From: Lethocerus indicus
Taxonomy: Eukaryota > Arthropoda > Insecta > Hemiptera > Belostomatidae
Assembly: GCA_019843655.1 (NCBI GenBank)
Contig: JACDQD010000002.1
Coordinates: 8,979,393 to 9,043,392, forward strand
Reading direction: 5' to 3'
DNA: 64,000 nt
The notes beneath the pieces are model-generated. The model saw only the letters and a list, made by a program, of their open reading frames with translations. It was not told the origin of the DNA and did no database searches. The translations under genes were made by a program, and so were the position numbers. Shown here piece by piece: positions 29,187 through 42,558 of the stretch (its first letter is position 1; the number at the start of each line of letters is the position of its first letter).

Positions 29187-32100
29187 ATACAAAGTAACAA
29201 TGAATAATTAACATAAATAATTCTGTCGAAATATGTTGTGTACAATTATTCTATATTTCACACATTATTCATTATGAAAAATAATTTTTATATTATTTTT
29301 ATATTATCATTTTAAATGACATAAGTTCATGAGGAATTAATAATTAAACAGAATATTCTGTATTATGATTATTCGTGTCATGAATTCATCTAAGGTATCA
29401 CTGAAGACAATGTAGATTGTAAAATCATACAATTTATTATATTCACACATTCACATATTAGATATACCCATGTTAAAGTCACGTAAGAAGCACTGCTAAA
29501 CATTATCCATTCTGTCCCTGAAATGTCCAGTATTTAATGGGTGGAAGAGATAAACTGTTTAATTTTTAAATTAATAAATCTGAGTTGATCCACACTGAGG
29601 GATATTGTACGCAATATACTACATGTTCTGCATTTTTGGGTCTACTGGTCTATAAAGAAGGATATTTCTATATTTTCCAAATGTTCAAATTTTAGTTTTA
29701 TCTGATATTTTAATTGTGGTGAGATTATATCCATGAAAAAGATGTTACATCGATTCTTGCTCAGAAAATTGCCAAATAAATTTTCTAGTTTGATCTTGGA
29801 CCTGAAATTTGTTTTAGAACCATATAAGAAACTTCTTGTCCTATATTTTTGTTTGTTTTTGTTTTGATAACATACTTTTCTAAGGGTTAATAACTTTTGA
29901 ACACAATTTAATGGAATGATTTATTTTCAGTCAGTCCACCTAATGGCAATTTGAGATTGGACCATTTTTGGTCCTTTGCCATCACTATGTAGAAAACTAT
30001 CAATTGGTTAGTCATGCTTTGAGCTTTCTGCAGTACAAAATAACATTTTGTTGAAGTGAGCATAAATATAATATATTATAATGATTTACAGTGAATAATA
30101 ATAAAATACATCCCATAACAAATTTCATGTTATAGTGTGTTTTGTATTACACTCAAAACACAAATCCCTTTTTACAAATTCCCTTTGCACTTGCCATTTT
30201 AGTAAGTCATGAGTTCCACAAAATAAATCAATTCAATAACAACTTCTTATAAAAGGAGACAGCTGAAGAAAGATGAATCAACAACAGAGAAAAGAAACTA
30301 TAAAACTGGTCCTTTGTATCCAGCATGCTCAAGGATGATAGAATGATAGTTATGATTGTTCAATAATGGAAGGAAATTATAAATCCAGATTTTTTGTTGC
30401 TCCTTTTTTCCAGCCTTACCTATATTATAATATAGGCTATCACCTATTATTTTATAAGAACTATTTTATAGGTATGAGGAGTCTGATCATTCTATGGGAT
30501 TTGTACACTAGGTTTTTATACTTGAGGAGGAGGATTTACAAAAAAAAAGAATGGTTCTGTCCCTTATCAAATCAAATAATTACATTAAATGTGTTTCTCC
30601 TCAGCAGGTATGGTGAAATTTATCCAAAAAGGAGGGCTGCACTTTTTTATCCTGCTGATAGACTGTGCAATGAGGATTTATGTAAATGTGATGAAAATAA
30701 ACTGTTTTGAAATTAACTTTTTTATACTAATTATATTAATTGAACTAAAGTTAATGTTAAGTACTTACATATAAATAATTTCACTGCTTTCATTTACTAT
30801 ATTATTTGATCTCATGTTTTAATATTTTGTTCTTGATATTTGCTGTAATGAACCCATAATCATTTTTCAGTTCATAGAGAATTTGAATGCTATTATATTA
30901 ACAATAAAAGGAATATTTTTTATTTTATTTAGTGACCAACTAGGAAGTTAGTGATTAAATTTATAATATTAACCTTTTGTGCCATTTTGCATATGTCTTA
31001 GTGTTGGTGCATTTTCAAACTGTTACTGAATGAAACAGCTTACTAATGAAATGGCTGCATAATAACATTCAGAATGGCTTTAATATTTTTTTTAGAATTA
31101 TTGATATCCTGTAGATAGTTCATTCAGATGTATACTTGTAATTTCTACAATGCTTTAATATAACTTATAAAGTGTTATTTAATATATCATCGTATTTTAA
31201 TTGTACAATATACTATATGAATCAAGAATTGTTGTATAATCCATATGACTTACAATTATACAACATGAGTTATAATACCTTTTGTTATTTTTATGCTATC
31301 TAGGCATCTAGGGTCTCCAATCTAATTAAGCAGGTGTGTCCCAATTGCTTTCTTGATGAAAATTCACCAACAGCTCAAAATAGTATAGAATTATTTTAAG
31401 GTTGTCTAATAATAATGAGGTGTGCTATTTTTTAATAATTTTAATTAAACCAATGACCTTTTGGTGAATTGTTGAACATTTATACATTTATGTAGTTCGT
31501 TTCATAGTTTCTTTTTATAATCATAGACGATACTATAACCAGGTTTTTTTTAAGAGACTCTTAAAAACGTGAGTAGTGTATGGAATTACAATTAGCAAAT
31601 AAACACTGCCTAAATACGCTTGCATGGTAATGTAGCACAGAAAAATAATTAATAGATAACCATAGCTTTAGGAAATTAGTAATCAGTAGTTAGAAGTAAC
31701 ACATAAAAAATATAGTAACTTTTAATACTGAAAATATACTCATCAGTAAAATAGGAGTTTTTTACATGTGTGAATATTTAAAATAATTCTTTGAAAAGTC
31801 AAGTGTCACCTCTTTAAATTTAAAAATAAACAGAAGAATTAACAAATTTCTATGTGTGATAGTAAAATAAGTAATTTTGTTATAATTTTAATTTAATTAC
31901 TATTGCAGGGTGACAAGAAAACTGACAGAGGTACAACTAATGAAATAGTTACGTGTACCAATTGTGGGCCAAACCCATGCACCCACACAGCAAATAATGG
32001 CTGTGCAACAGAGGTAAATATTTTTAATTATCATAAGAAAGTGTCTAATCTAATAGCTGTATTATCATTTATTAATTTCTTTTCTTCCATGGTAGCATGA

Positions 32101-35100
32101 ATCTAATTATGTTCAAGTGATTATCAAGTACATGTTACATTACTAATAGTACTTAGAATAGATACAAGAAAGAAGAGTGAAAAGGTCATAAAAATACAGG
32201 GAACTTTAATACAAATGAAAAATATTAATCAATATATTTTAAGTATCAACTCTTTCATAATAACATTACTACTACCAATAAGAATAGTAGTTATGAAACA
32301 TATTATTTTACATAATTAAAAAGGGAGACCTTATTGATATATATCATAACAGTTAAAATCAAAACTAAGAACTAATAAAGTTTTAAATTTAAATGGAACA
32401 TGCATTTGATTTTATATACATACAGTTTATTATTTTTAATTGCTGGTCAGTTCTAAAGATATTCAAACATGTGCATAAACAATACATTTCATATTGAAGG
32501 TTCATAAAAAATTCAATTTTCACAATTATCACTTCGACAATATGTACCTATGGAGAATTCACAATGACCTCTGTATTTCTCATATTATGAATATTGTTCG
32601 TTTGCAACAAACTTAATTTTTGCCATGTTGTACAGGATAGCTATTGCAATATATTATTATATTTAAATTATCATACCTCAGGCCCCATAGTTTTAGATCC
32701 AATAAGTTTTATATTTTTAATGCTTGCTGTATTCTAATTGTTGCATGATATTTAACAAGAAATTACATCTGAGATAGCCCATTTTTACCCAGTTTTTTAC
32801 ATTGACACCCTGAAATTAATTCCTCATAGGGCATGGCATTTTTTCATTGTTTATACTCTGTAAAAGAATATTCTTGGTAGAAACTATTAATATGAACACT
32901 GCAGGAATTTTATTTTATTAATTGTAGTCAAGTTTCTTCTTCTTTCTTCTGTCAGGAATAAAATGATAACAAATTCTAATAAGGTAATAACGATAAGGTA
33001 GCTCATCCCATCAGAAGAGCAATATGGACAATATTAGAGGTGAAAAAATTGACTGAAACTTGAATAATAGCCCACAATGCAAATTACGCTGATAAATAAA
33101 TAAGGCAAAAAACCTTGAAATTAGTGCACATATGGTTATATATTTGTGTTCCGATTCGCATTATTCTTATGCTTAACTATTTATGGAGAAGTGAAGTGTG
33201 CATATTTTGTTAGAGTAGCTCTGAAAAGTATAAAGTTTCAATTTACATTTATTGATTAAATTAACAGTTCATAATTATCTTAAAAAATCTAGAAACCATT
33301 TTAAAATAAATAATTTTTTTATGACACATCAGTATCAGTGTCACTGATACCTTAGAAGGTATTTAATAACAATACCTAAAGTGCATAGTGCAAAGAGTAT
33401 GCAATTGCAAAAAGTAGAAAAATGCATTTTTTTAAAATAACAATCAGAATGTAAATGTTTTCTAGAATTTTTACTTCCAAATATTGACATAATAAATATT
33501 AAACACAAAGTTTTGCAAAGTAAATTGTTAAGTTGCACATTCTTCAAAATATTGTACACAATTTCCAACCAATATCATTTAATATTCCTTTCATCATTGC
33601 CATTTTCTTAAATTACATTTACATTAACATAACATGATTATTTACTACTCAAATGGCTTCTACTTAGTTGCCAAATAGCTACATCCCTCAAGAAGGGATA
33701 TTGTTAGGTAGAACTCCACTGATAACTGTTTATACGCTAAATAATTACTTTTAATGTTAAAATTCTTAATATGCATAATGGACATAGATTCTGATTGTTC
33801 ATTATAATACTAATATTATTAGTAACCAATAACCAAATTTTATTACTCATGTTATCTGTTATAATTTATTAATAATATTAATTATTATATTAATTTGAGA
33901 TACATATAACACAAATTTGCAATTGAATGAAAATTTGGTCCATCACCAAGATTTGAAGTAATTTTAGTCCCTTAATATGAGACCAGTATCTAACCAGTGA
34001 CAATATCCAACTGCCCTGTTCAATTGCATATTTGAAATGAAGATCAAGTTACTTGAGAATACTCATTGGAATTTGATCTGAAATCAGTTATAGATATATT
34101 TCAACCTTAAAATGTTTTGTAAGAAAAACTATATAGTTATTGTAAGTGTTTACTGTAGCAATTTTATATTAGAAGTTTAGAACAAAGTGTGGCCCACATA
34201 GATAAAATTAAGCTTAGACTATTTTAACAGTTTTCGTATTTATTTTTTGGAATAATACCTATACTTACAAAATAATTTAATAAATGTCAAATATATTTAT
34301 CCATAATGGTCGAAGCATTGTAGAAAATAACATGAATTCTAGAAACAATAAAGGTTTGTCAATTGCAGAATTGCGTGCCAGTGACCCCAGGAACTTATCC
34401 CACAATAGAGGTGAGTTGTGGTAAAAAAGCATTGATGAAAGGAAAAACTAATAACCAGCCTTTTTATTGTCTCATTTTTATTTTCCTTTGTACAATATAT
34501 TCTGGGAGTTGCATATGATATACTATTGTTTATACTACTCTAAAATATGTAGTTATGTAGTCTGATTGCATTTAGATATTTTCAACTGGAGAAATTCAAA
34601 TATAATTTTGAAACACTGTGCTTGATATGAGTGTTTCGATTTAAACATTTTTTGGTGTGTTTATCTCTTCTTAATCATATGAAAGATGATTTTCAATGTC
34701 TTGCTAACTTTGCTTGAACCTTTCTTAGAACTGCATGTTTGGATGTAATGTGTACATGAAGCAGTGTTCAAGATTATTTTTAATTATCAACAAATATCGA
34801 GTCATTTCTGGAATGAATTTTTAAACATTTCCACTATACAATTACAAACACTTTTATATGCATGTTCCATTTTAATCGTTTTATCTCTATTTAATCTTTA
34901 TTGCCCACAAAGACAAATTAAGTCTGCACTGATCAATACATTTGACACACCTTTTCTTCAGCATTATGTGTGTAAATATTGACTGCAAACCTATTTAGAA
35001 AATTATATGGATTATTGTTTAGATAGACTGTTTGAAATGATAGCTCTGAAAGAACTGAAAATATTTAGCAATTTATATTTAATGAAGTTTATAATTAAAA

Positions 35101-35256
35101 GCACATAACTTTACTAATTTACAGGTGCGCAAGAAAGAACCACCACATCCAATACGTGTTGCCAAAACAATTGATGTTATAGCTAGGATAACTTTTCCAA
35201 CAGCCTATGCTATGTTTCTCATCTTTTTTTTTATCACATATAAAGGATTTTCATAA
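17148..35256 (+). CDS. pHCl-1: pH-sensitive chloride channel (pHCl-1 type), Cys-loop ligand-gated ion channel
   Basis: Coding exons: 17148-17233, 18757-18845, 19250-19314, 20221-20441, 20532-20614, 20765-20905, 24135-24197, 25984-26136, 26277-26491, 28107-28157, 31304-31333 (optional), 31909-32013, 34369-34410, 35125-35256. All junctions are GT-AG and in phase. The full product is 491 residues, or 460 without the two optional exons (24135 and 31304). A signal peptide (MGQRNKLLGAAYFC...) opens the protein. Next come EILDNLL and RYDKRLLPP at the start of the extracellular domain, WYDPRL, and a Cys-loop with 13 residues between its cysteines (about 161 and 175). A second cysteine pair lies around loop C. 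M1 is near 267-289. M2 follows the PAR motif typical of anion-selective channels. M3 is near 330-352 and M4 near 467-486, close to the TAA stop. The M2-M3 region and the segment RKKEPPHPIRVAKTIDVIAR before M4 look like insect pHCl-1. Members are pentameric plasma-membrane chloride channels gated by pH. Family assignment is firm; pHCl-1 over a close paralogue is likely. Confidence 0.88.
18578..18635 (+). other. Possible frame-breaking cassette exon of the channel gene
   Basis: A 58-bp segment sits between an acceptor (TTTTAG) and a strong donor (GTGAGT). Entered from the signal-peptide exon it reads open for 19 codons (ITSTIFSYEAPLLVNESSTE). Its length is not a multiple of three, so joining it to the next exon gives ATT TGA, a stop. 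Splicing 17233 directly to 18757 keeps the frame. It is therefore either a poison exon that lowers expression or a chance pair of splice sites. No transcript evidence is available. Confidence 0.3.
19939..19998. repeat. Short degenerate tandem repeat, about 20-bp unit
   Basis: Two and a half units with period about 20 are visible: GCGACCCAATGGGACTCAAC, then GCGATCCAATTCGTCCCAAT, then GCGATTCAAT. It lies in the intron before the exon at 20221. No function is suggested. Confidence 0.6.
20221..20441 (+). CDS. pHCl-1: Channel extracellular-domain exon
   Basis: This exon encodes the YEVEFLLQQQWYDPRL strand and the loop-A/loop-D region with DVWLPDTYFI, a hallmark of Cys-loop receptors. It carries an N-glycosylation sequon (NGT). 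It enters in phase 0 and leaves in phase 2. The following exon, 20532-20614, carries the Cys-loop (CQGALDIFPFDDPMC). Confidence 0.85.
20906..24134. other. Intron of the channel gene, AT-rich
   Basis: This is the 3.2-kb intron before the loop-C cassette. It is extremely AT-rich and has no recognisable exon or transposon protein. The marked fall in G+C compared with the 5' part of the gene begins here. Confidence 0.6.
24135..24197 (+). CDS. pHCl-1: Probable cassette exon inserting 21 residues in loop C of the channel
   Basis: The exon is 63 bp, enters and leaves in phase 1, and can be kept or skipped without changing frame. It lies alone inside a 5-kb intron. It encodes an acidic stretch (DGDGTEEAG), a CSLC motif and a charged end (QRRFEEQ). 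With it, the extra residues and two more cysteines fall between the cysteine of LVCPIKASWR and the cysteine of NYSC, the pair that frames loop C in GluCl and glycine-receptor relatives. Skipping gives ASWRGNYSC, the usual spacing. That it is alternatively spliced is inferred from phase and position. Confidence 0.7.
25984..26136 (+). CDS. pHCl-1: Channel exon with loop C end and M1
   Basis: The exon encodes NYSCLKVDL, the RDRAFY pre-M1 motif, the first membrane helix and the PAR anion-selectivity motif at the M2 entry. The donor used is GTGAGA at 26137. An earlier GTAATG at 26127 is rejected because using it would lose the four residues before GVTTML. Confidence 0.85.
26277..26491 (+). CDS. 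pHCl-1: Channel exon with M2 and M3
   Basis: The exon encodes the pore-lining helix (GVTTMLNFFTTSNGFRSTLP) and the third membrane helix (VCMCFIYASLLEFVCVNYV), then RKRPLHNVVYRPGENPVTQ at the start of the cytoplasmic loop. It ends in phase 0, as do all later coding exons. Confidence 0.88.
27818..27848. repeat. (AT)n microsatellite
   Basis: About 30 bp of alternating A and T in an intron of the channel gene. Confidence 0.9.
29130..29187. repeat. (AT)n microsatellite
   Basis: About 58 bp of alternating A and T with one G interruption near 29178, in the intron between the exons at 28107 and 31304/31909. Confidence 0.9.
31304..31333 (+). CDS. pHCl-1: Candidate 30-bp micro-exon in the channel cytoplasmic loop
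   Basis: A 30-bp segment lies between a good pyrimidine-rich acceptor ending TCTAG and a GTGTGT donor. It is phase 0 at both ends and encodes ASRVSNLIKQ. It could be added between 28157 and 31909 without changing the frame. It has no recognised domain. Splice-site quality and phase support it; its short length means chance cannot be excluded. Confidence 0.45.
31909..32013 (+). CDS. pHCl-1: Channel exon with cysteine-rich cytoplasmic segment
   Basis: This phase-0 exon encodes 35 residues including CTNCGPNPCTHT and a further cysteine (NNGCATE). The CGPNPCTH block is, as I recall, present in insect pHCl-1 proteins, which helps separate this gene from GluCl and RDL. The next exon, 34369-34410, adds NCVPVTPGTYPTIE. 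Confidence 0.8.
35125..35256 (+). CDS. pHCl-1: Channel last coding exon: M4 and stop
   Basis: The exon begins VRKKEPPHPIRVAKTIDVIA, then the fourth membrane helix (FPTAYAMFLIFFFITY) and KGFS before TAA at 35254-35256. The protein ends a few residues after M4, as is usual in the family. Candidate AATAAA signals follow at 35374-35379 and 35487-35492. In such AT-rich DNA neither can be called the real one. Confidence 0.85.
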   Translation: MRKKEPPHPIRVAKTIDVIARITFPTAYAMFLIFFFITYKGFS

Positions 35257-36496
35257 TCTGTTGTTTACTATGCAATCTCAAATTTAATTAATTACACTCA
35301 TTCAACATATTCTTAAACCATTTATATACTTACTTTTGATATCCAGTGTGAATTACTATTTAAAATCACTGGGAATAAATACTGATGTAAGGTGGCATAT
35401 CTTTCACCCTAAGAATACAGCAAACATTATTTAATTGTCTGTCAATATAATTTGTGCCCAGAAAACAATACATTAGCTCCTGTAAGAATAAAGCTCTTTC
35501 ATTTCTCAAATATTGATTAAAAGCATTAGTCTCTTCTGGGCTAATGTTATTATCAAAGAGTGTGTTTTGTCATAATTTATTTATGTATTAAATAAATCAT
35601 AAAATTTAGAGTTTCTGAAAACATTATATCTGTAATTAGAACTAAATATTCTATGTCATAAATGTTATTTATTTAACATTTTTTAACTAAAAACAAACCA
35701 AAAAATACATTTTGGGCATTTTATGCATTTGTACATATGACTAATTACCAGCTTTATCTTTGAAGTCATTTTCACAATCATTCTTTTATTTAAGGCATAG
35801 GAAGGAGTACTATATAATTGGTCCTCCAGAAGGGGCAAAATATAAGCACACAATGCTTAATCTAAAGAGCACATTTCATTACATTAAAAAAAAATAAATA
35901 AATTTTACACATTAATAATGCGTGAAATTACACATTTATCTTACTTACATTGACTTAAGCAATAATGCTGGGACAGTCCTATAGAAATGAGCGCAGTAGT
36001 TGTAATAAAATTATTTTCAATTAATGTCAATTTGATGCTGCCCACATGTTCTTAATAATTAATGAATATTTATCCTCTTAAATATTTAAAAAAATGCTTA
36101 TAATCTTCAAATTAATACATTTAATAAATTAAATGTTTGCCTGATTTCATAAAGAATAGCACTTGCAGTTCTTGAACCGTACAACATACTGGTTGAATTT
36201 TATCTGAGTTGAACAATCATGTTGCTCTGAATACAAATAAGTGTATATTTTGAAGGTGAATTAAATTATAACTAAAATAATTTTTGGGATATTATTGTTT
36301 CTAGTCATATTTATAAATTTAGGATAAAGAATGTTGCACATTTGTTAAACATTACATTGCTTTTATTGCTGTTACAGTGAAATTAGTTAATTTTAGAATA
36401 ATAAACAGTATTCATTAAAGATGCCCTTTAATCAATGTCTTTCAGGAACAGGTTCTCGTAAATGCACCAAAATGTGAACCAAATATATAGATTACA

Positions 36497-36501
<5 letters not shown>

Positions 36502-36559
<58 letters not shown>
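36502..36559. repeat. (AT)n microsatellite
   Basis: About 57 bp of alternating A and T downstream of the channel gene. The minus-strand IYIYIY reading frame over it is an artefact of this repeat. Confidence 0.92.
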
Positions 36560-36560
<1 letters not shown>

Positions 36561-38159
36561 CTATCTGATAATTAGAATAAAATGATATTCTAGAGGTGAT
36601 GTTATATGTCATTGTAAAATTAATCATCACATGGGAAGAGGAACGAATTTCATATAACTGCATTGCAAATGTCTAAGAAATATTTGAATACTACTAAATA
36701 AGTGATATATTTATCACAAAAAGAAACCAGAAGTGCAAAGTCATGTAATTTGTTTTAGATAAAAAGACAAGGAATAATATAGTTTATAGACATATAAAAT
36801 TAATGACCTTACCTCATTAAGTTTAATGAACTTTATGAAAATTGTTATGTTTGAAATAATCTATAGAATTGTTTTGTTTTGCCTATTTTCTAGAGTTTAT
36901 TTTTTTTTACAATATTGTCATTCCAAATATCTTATATAATTTTTCAGAACTTATATTTCTTTATGTGTATGTATTGTGTATTGCTTTGTTGTCATAAATT
37001 AATTTCAAGCTCATTATCTAATAACATCACTCAAGAGTTTAATGTTCCATAGTATTCAGTTATTATCAACCAGAGCAACAAACAAATAATTAATTTAAAT
37101 GTGAATATTACAAGAGAATTTATTTTTATCTCACATAGCTTAATAGTGATTAAAATGCTACATTTATATGATATAACAGGTTTGGATGTTTGCAATATTA
37201 GAAATAAAGTTTTTTATTAAATTTGTTTTAGAAAAAATTGTGTTTTAAAGCCCTCAGTCTTTAGAAGTATATATTGAAATAAAGAACCAATATTTACATA
37301 ATATTTATCCTGTTAACATTTCTCATCACTATATCATTATTTTTGCTATTCATATAATGTTGGTTACCTTAAATATTGTTGCCCTTGTGAAAATTTGCCT
37401 TACTGTATTTTGGAAAGGCAGTTTTTCTTATTTATTTTTTATTAATGTAGAAATATAATTAATGTATACTGAGAATAAATAAATAAAACATTTACATTTG
37501 AAAAAGGAGATTCTTGCAAGCTTCTATTAAAGTAGTCTCATGAACATTTAAAATACTTATGCATATTCTAAGCATTGTCTTTTGCAGTTTTAAGTGAATA
37601 TGATTTTTATTTATGGGCAGCTTTGTAACCAAGGTGTACAATTACATACATGAACATGTTGTAATAAGTACGAAGTGATAATCTAGGCTAATAAATTGAA
37701 ATAATAAATTTTAAACGCATAATTCACACCATCTACCAATCTAGAGATACAAATATGGTCTTTAAACTATTTAGCACTTTTACATACATTTTAATTATTA
37801 GAATAATAATTAATATAATAATATTTGCTATGAATGAACTATTGCAATAGGAAAAAAAACGGGTCGTAAATTGGGGAACAATATTAGAGTTTTAATACAT
37901 CAAGGAAATACTTTTTATTTATAAATCTTATGCAGTTTGGTTTATTTTTTGTCTAAAATTGGAAAACAAACTAATGTTTTCTTCTTTTGTTAAATGAATG
38001 TTTCTTCTGAACACATTTTGATGTATTATTCATTCATATATCATTACTTATTGTAAAATAAATATTTAAAATCTTCCTTAACTGTACTTTGTTGGCATTC
38101 TTAAGGAGAAATGTAGTTTCAATAGTTGCTCTACAAGGATTTATTGTGTCTATTAATAG

Positions 38160-38224
<65 letters not shown>
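38160..38224. repeat. (AT)n microsatellite
   Basis: About 64 bp of uninterrupted alternating A and T in the convergent intergenic interval. Confidence 0.92.
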
Positions 38225-38225
<1 letters not shown>

Positions 38226-40392
38226 CAAAAGCTTTAACTGCTTTTATTGATGCAAACACAGCATAACTTACTGTATAAGGTTAGCTAGACAAATTGGTTC
38301 CAGTTTATATTTTTTATACATGTGAAAAAGTGAAATACTTAGAGATACATTACTTGTTCTCTTGGCTTAAGAGTATTATCAAACTATTATTAAAACTTAT
38401 GTTGTATATCAAAGCTTCTAAAATCATGGTGCCTTTTGCTTTACATGGTTTAGGAATAGTCTATGTATTTGTAAAACAATAAGTATTTGTAAAAAAATGC
38501 TATTATCATTGGCCTGTAAGCTAATGCATTGTGTTAGTTTGTAGGAAATTCAGAAGTGGCAAAAACAATACTTTGAAATGGATATACTATTCAATTTAAA
38601 ACAAAAGAGCCAACTCTTAATAATACCATGGAATAGAAGTGATGAACACTGTATTACATTTTTTAATAAAATAATACATACAAAAATAATAAATGTATTC
38701 TGTGTATTTGAACTGAAGTTTTAATGTGTAAATATATGAGTATTCATTTTGCAGACAAAACATTATAAATTATGCAAATATGAGACAGCACAATTGTCAC
38801 ATGTACAAGTAATTAGGAAAGTACATTTTGAAAATAGTTTAATACACAAGGTATATATTTCTGTCAAATTGAAATATAATTGAATGTTGATTATTTAATA
38901 AAAGAAAATTCATAATCTCTTCAATAATTTTAACACATAATATAGACATTATATTATATGTTGAATGTAAGTATAGTTTATTGCTCCTGATTTTACACTA
39001 CTAAATTAATTACTTACAATTAAATACAGTTTGTATCACATACTACAATTAAAACTACAATGCAGAGGCATGCAGAAAAGTTAAATTATGGAAAAATATT
39101 GTCTAATATATACAATTCAGTCTTTACGCTCTTAATAAATACATACTTCTTTAATTCTACTGTCTTTGAAGTGAACATGCAAAAATGGCACACATTTGAT
39201 GTTTGTGTTTCATTGACTTTTCAAAAGAATTAACTATTAGATATAATTGCACATTGTCATTTGTATTAGGTAGTGTAGTTGTATTTAGTATTATTCAATA
39301 AAAACTAGTTGCAATTATTCTAACTGCTTGTAAAGCTTATAAATAATTATTGTTTTATAATACATATTTTATTACTATTATATAAATTATATATTAATAC
39401 CGAGAAAAACATTTTCAAGAATTTCAAGATGAACTTCAACGTGATGCAATAACTCTAACAAACATAAAACAGGAAACAAGCATTCTTTTTTCCTTGTCTT
39501 TGTGATGCATTCAAATATTTGTCAATTAGGAATTTGAAGCACAAACATTTTATTGAAATTGTAGCATTCAAGTTCATTTGTGAATGTTGGGTTTTCATGT
39601 ATTGTAGAGGTTTGCCTATGCACAAATGTGTACAACAAAAATCAACCTTTTTTCTGAATTAATAAAGTGTAAATCATGCTTTTTAATGGTATTTGATATA
39701 TACATGTCTAATTGATGTTATATGACTTATTCACTGTGTAAATATTTGAAAGTTGTATATATTCTTTCCTGTATATTTTGTGGACATAATTTGGAATAAA
39801 AATATTACTTCTCATTCTTTATTATTGACTGATCAGATGCATAGACAGAATACCCTATCGAGAAAATAACAAATCAAATAAAAAAAGAAGATACATTTTT
39901 TATCTAACAAATGTAAAACATGGAAAATAAAAATATTATCCAATTGGAAATTTGGAAAATATTAGGAAGTAACCAAAAAATATAAAAAATAGATTGAAAT
40001 ACTTAGTACTGTCAGCAATTGTTTATATTTCATACCTATGGTATTTGTGAAATTGATATTTGTCCTCCTAATGGTACAATGGAACATTTAGCAAAGAACT
40101 CGAAAAGAACTTACTGGCTCATTTACCACAACAAAAAAAGTTTGCGAGCATTAAATATAAAATGCTCACACACTGGTTTATAAAACAGTTTTATAATTAT
40201 ATCAACTGGAGATTCTTTAACTGTTATAAACATTATTATACTTTCTATATGAAATTGAGAAAAACATGTTTATCTGTTTTATTATAAATTAACCATTCGC
40301 TGACACAGGTTTTTTATCATATTTAAAAATTATACAGTACTATGTAATTATCATAATTAACTGTAAAAATGAAACTAAATAATAACAATATC

Positions 40393-42481
40393 TTATTCGA
40401 GTGTAACTGAAATAATTTTAATACTGTCAGGATCTGTTTGTCCTTGTTCTTGCTGAATCAAAATTCTGTTTGCTCCCCAAAGGCCTTTGAACATTGTAAA
40501 AGATTCTATTAAATAACATAACAGTTATTAATGTGCAATAAATGGTTGTCACTGGCCCAGTGACCAGTCCAATTAGACGAAAGGAGATCTTAAATAGTTT
40601 ATCAACTAATAAAAATACATTCCTAGTTATTATAAACATAATTGTGCAAGAATGTACACATACGCATACATACCTTTTTGTAATACTTTATATTACATTA
40701 ATAGAGAAGTTAAATACTTATATTAAAATAGAGAATATTAATATAATTTTTTTCTCTACGTATACTAAGTGCATTATGGTCAATCCATATATCTATTCTC
40801 AACATAAATAGGCTAAATACCCAGGGGACAGACTTTTTATATCAGTAGGAATATTGAATCAAAACTGTGAATGGTCTCAATAATTCATAACTTACACTTC
40901 TAGCCACTGAACCAGTATGACTACTAATATAATTTCATTGAATTGAATTAAACTTATTTTACTATCAGCAAATAATATTCTTATTTATATTTAAACTTAC
41001 TAAGTAATATTCTAAATGTTTTAGCCACCACATTTCTAGTAGTAGTATATTTAGGGCACAGGTCTGTGAAATTCACTTCTTTGATGGCCCACAAAACACT
41101 CAATGTAGACAACAAATCATCTTGTAATTCTTTCTCACTGCAACAAACAAAAATGCTAGTACAGTACTTGGTTTCTTTACTTATTCTAAATGTTTTCTGA
41201 ATCCTCAATTGTGCAAACAATTCTTATATTCTCAGATTCTACAGACACTTTTTTTTCTTAGGGTTTAAAGAACTATGGCATACCCATAAAATCAAGCTCA
41301 AAACAATTGTCTTTGTCATAATAAATCATTGTATATTAATCATATTTTTCATTGTGTATGATTTGCTAATTTTTCCTATGTTCAAAATTTCTTTTGGAGC
41401 AATCACATTTATTAATAACCTCCTCAAATTTTGATAACATTAATAATTATCTAATTATGGTATTGAATAGTTAATATAAAAAGTAGGAAAAAATATTCAC
41501 ACTCTGCCAATCATTCTGGTAACAGTTTACAGACCAGAAAACTTCATATATTATTATTATTATTAATGTATTAATACAACATCAATTTCTTACTTACCTC
41601 AATGTTGATTCAAGGGTTACAGTTAATGTTTCAGTGACAGCCTCTAATGATTCAGTGAGAAATGCACTGTAAACAACGGGTGAAATGTGTCGAAACTGTT
41701 CTCGTGCGATTAAGTTTTCTAGGGAAGCTTCTTGCACTGACTCTGGTTGACTCAGTACTACAGGTGGTACAATATTTGGCAATTCCCTAGCTGTGACCGG
41801 GACTTGCAATAATCTTGGAGAAATCTGCTCAGTTCGTGGCAACGCAGGACTGACTGGTAACATTGTCTGTTCTGCTACTGTATCCATTATAACGTCCTAA
41901 TAATTCATTAACAAAAAATAAATAAAAAAAAACAAAATGTTCATTTAAATGAAAATTAATTATTCAAAAATAAAGTTAAATTAAAATCAGGTGTTACCAA
42001 AAATAATTTCCATTAAGAAAGATTGAAAAAAGATCTCTTTAATTTATAACAAATATTGACTGTAATTATCACATACAAACAGTCAAATATTGATACTGCC
42101 AGTAAACAATATAGGAAACTAAATAAAATAACCTCAAATTCGGCTACCATTACTGAATATCTTTGTGTTGGCTCAACAATAGGGACACTTTCTTCAATCC
42201 TAATAACTTCAGGGATAACTTCCACTCTTCGTAGTTCTGTCTGATCTATAAATTCCATTGAACTTTTTAGTATACTAAAGCTCCTTTGTACAAAAAATAA
42301 CATCAGTGGTTTAATTGTTTATATTATAAGCTTACGCAGAAACAGGTTTGTGTTATGCACATAAATTCTATTAATATATACAAAATTGAACCTATTTTAA
42401 CCAGGTTCTTCAATTTTCAGAAAAATACAAATTTAGATAATATAAACTCAATGAAAAAACTGTATTATATGTGCATCTTTC

Positions 42482-42558
<77 letters not shown>

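Larger units (their letters stand above)
35257..40392. other. AT-rich interval between convergent genes
   Basis: This is the 5.1 kb between the stop of the channel gene (plus) and the stop of the kleisin gene (minus). It should contain the 3' untranslated regions of both. No coding exon is seen. It holds two long (AT)n tracts at 36502-36559 and 38160-38224. A candidate AATAAA for the kleisin gene reads on the minus strand at 40283-40278, about 110 bases after its stop. Confidence 0.6.

Noticed and set aside
30605..30710. Exon-like frame RYGEIYPKRRAALFYPADRL after a good pyrimidine tract in the channel gene
   Set aside because: It needs phase 2 on entry, but the preceding channel exons end in phase 0. 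In the correct phase it meets a stop (CAG GTA TGG TGA). No family match is recognised.
36442..36663. Minus-strand frame with an IYIYIY run
   Set aside because: It is a translation of the (AT)n microsatellite, as is the plus-strand frame at 42355-42561.
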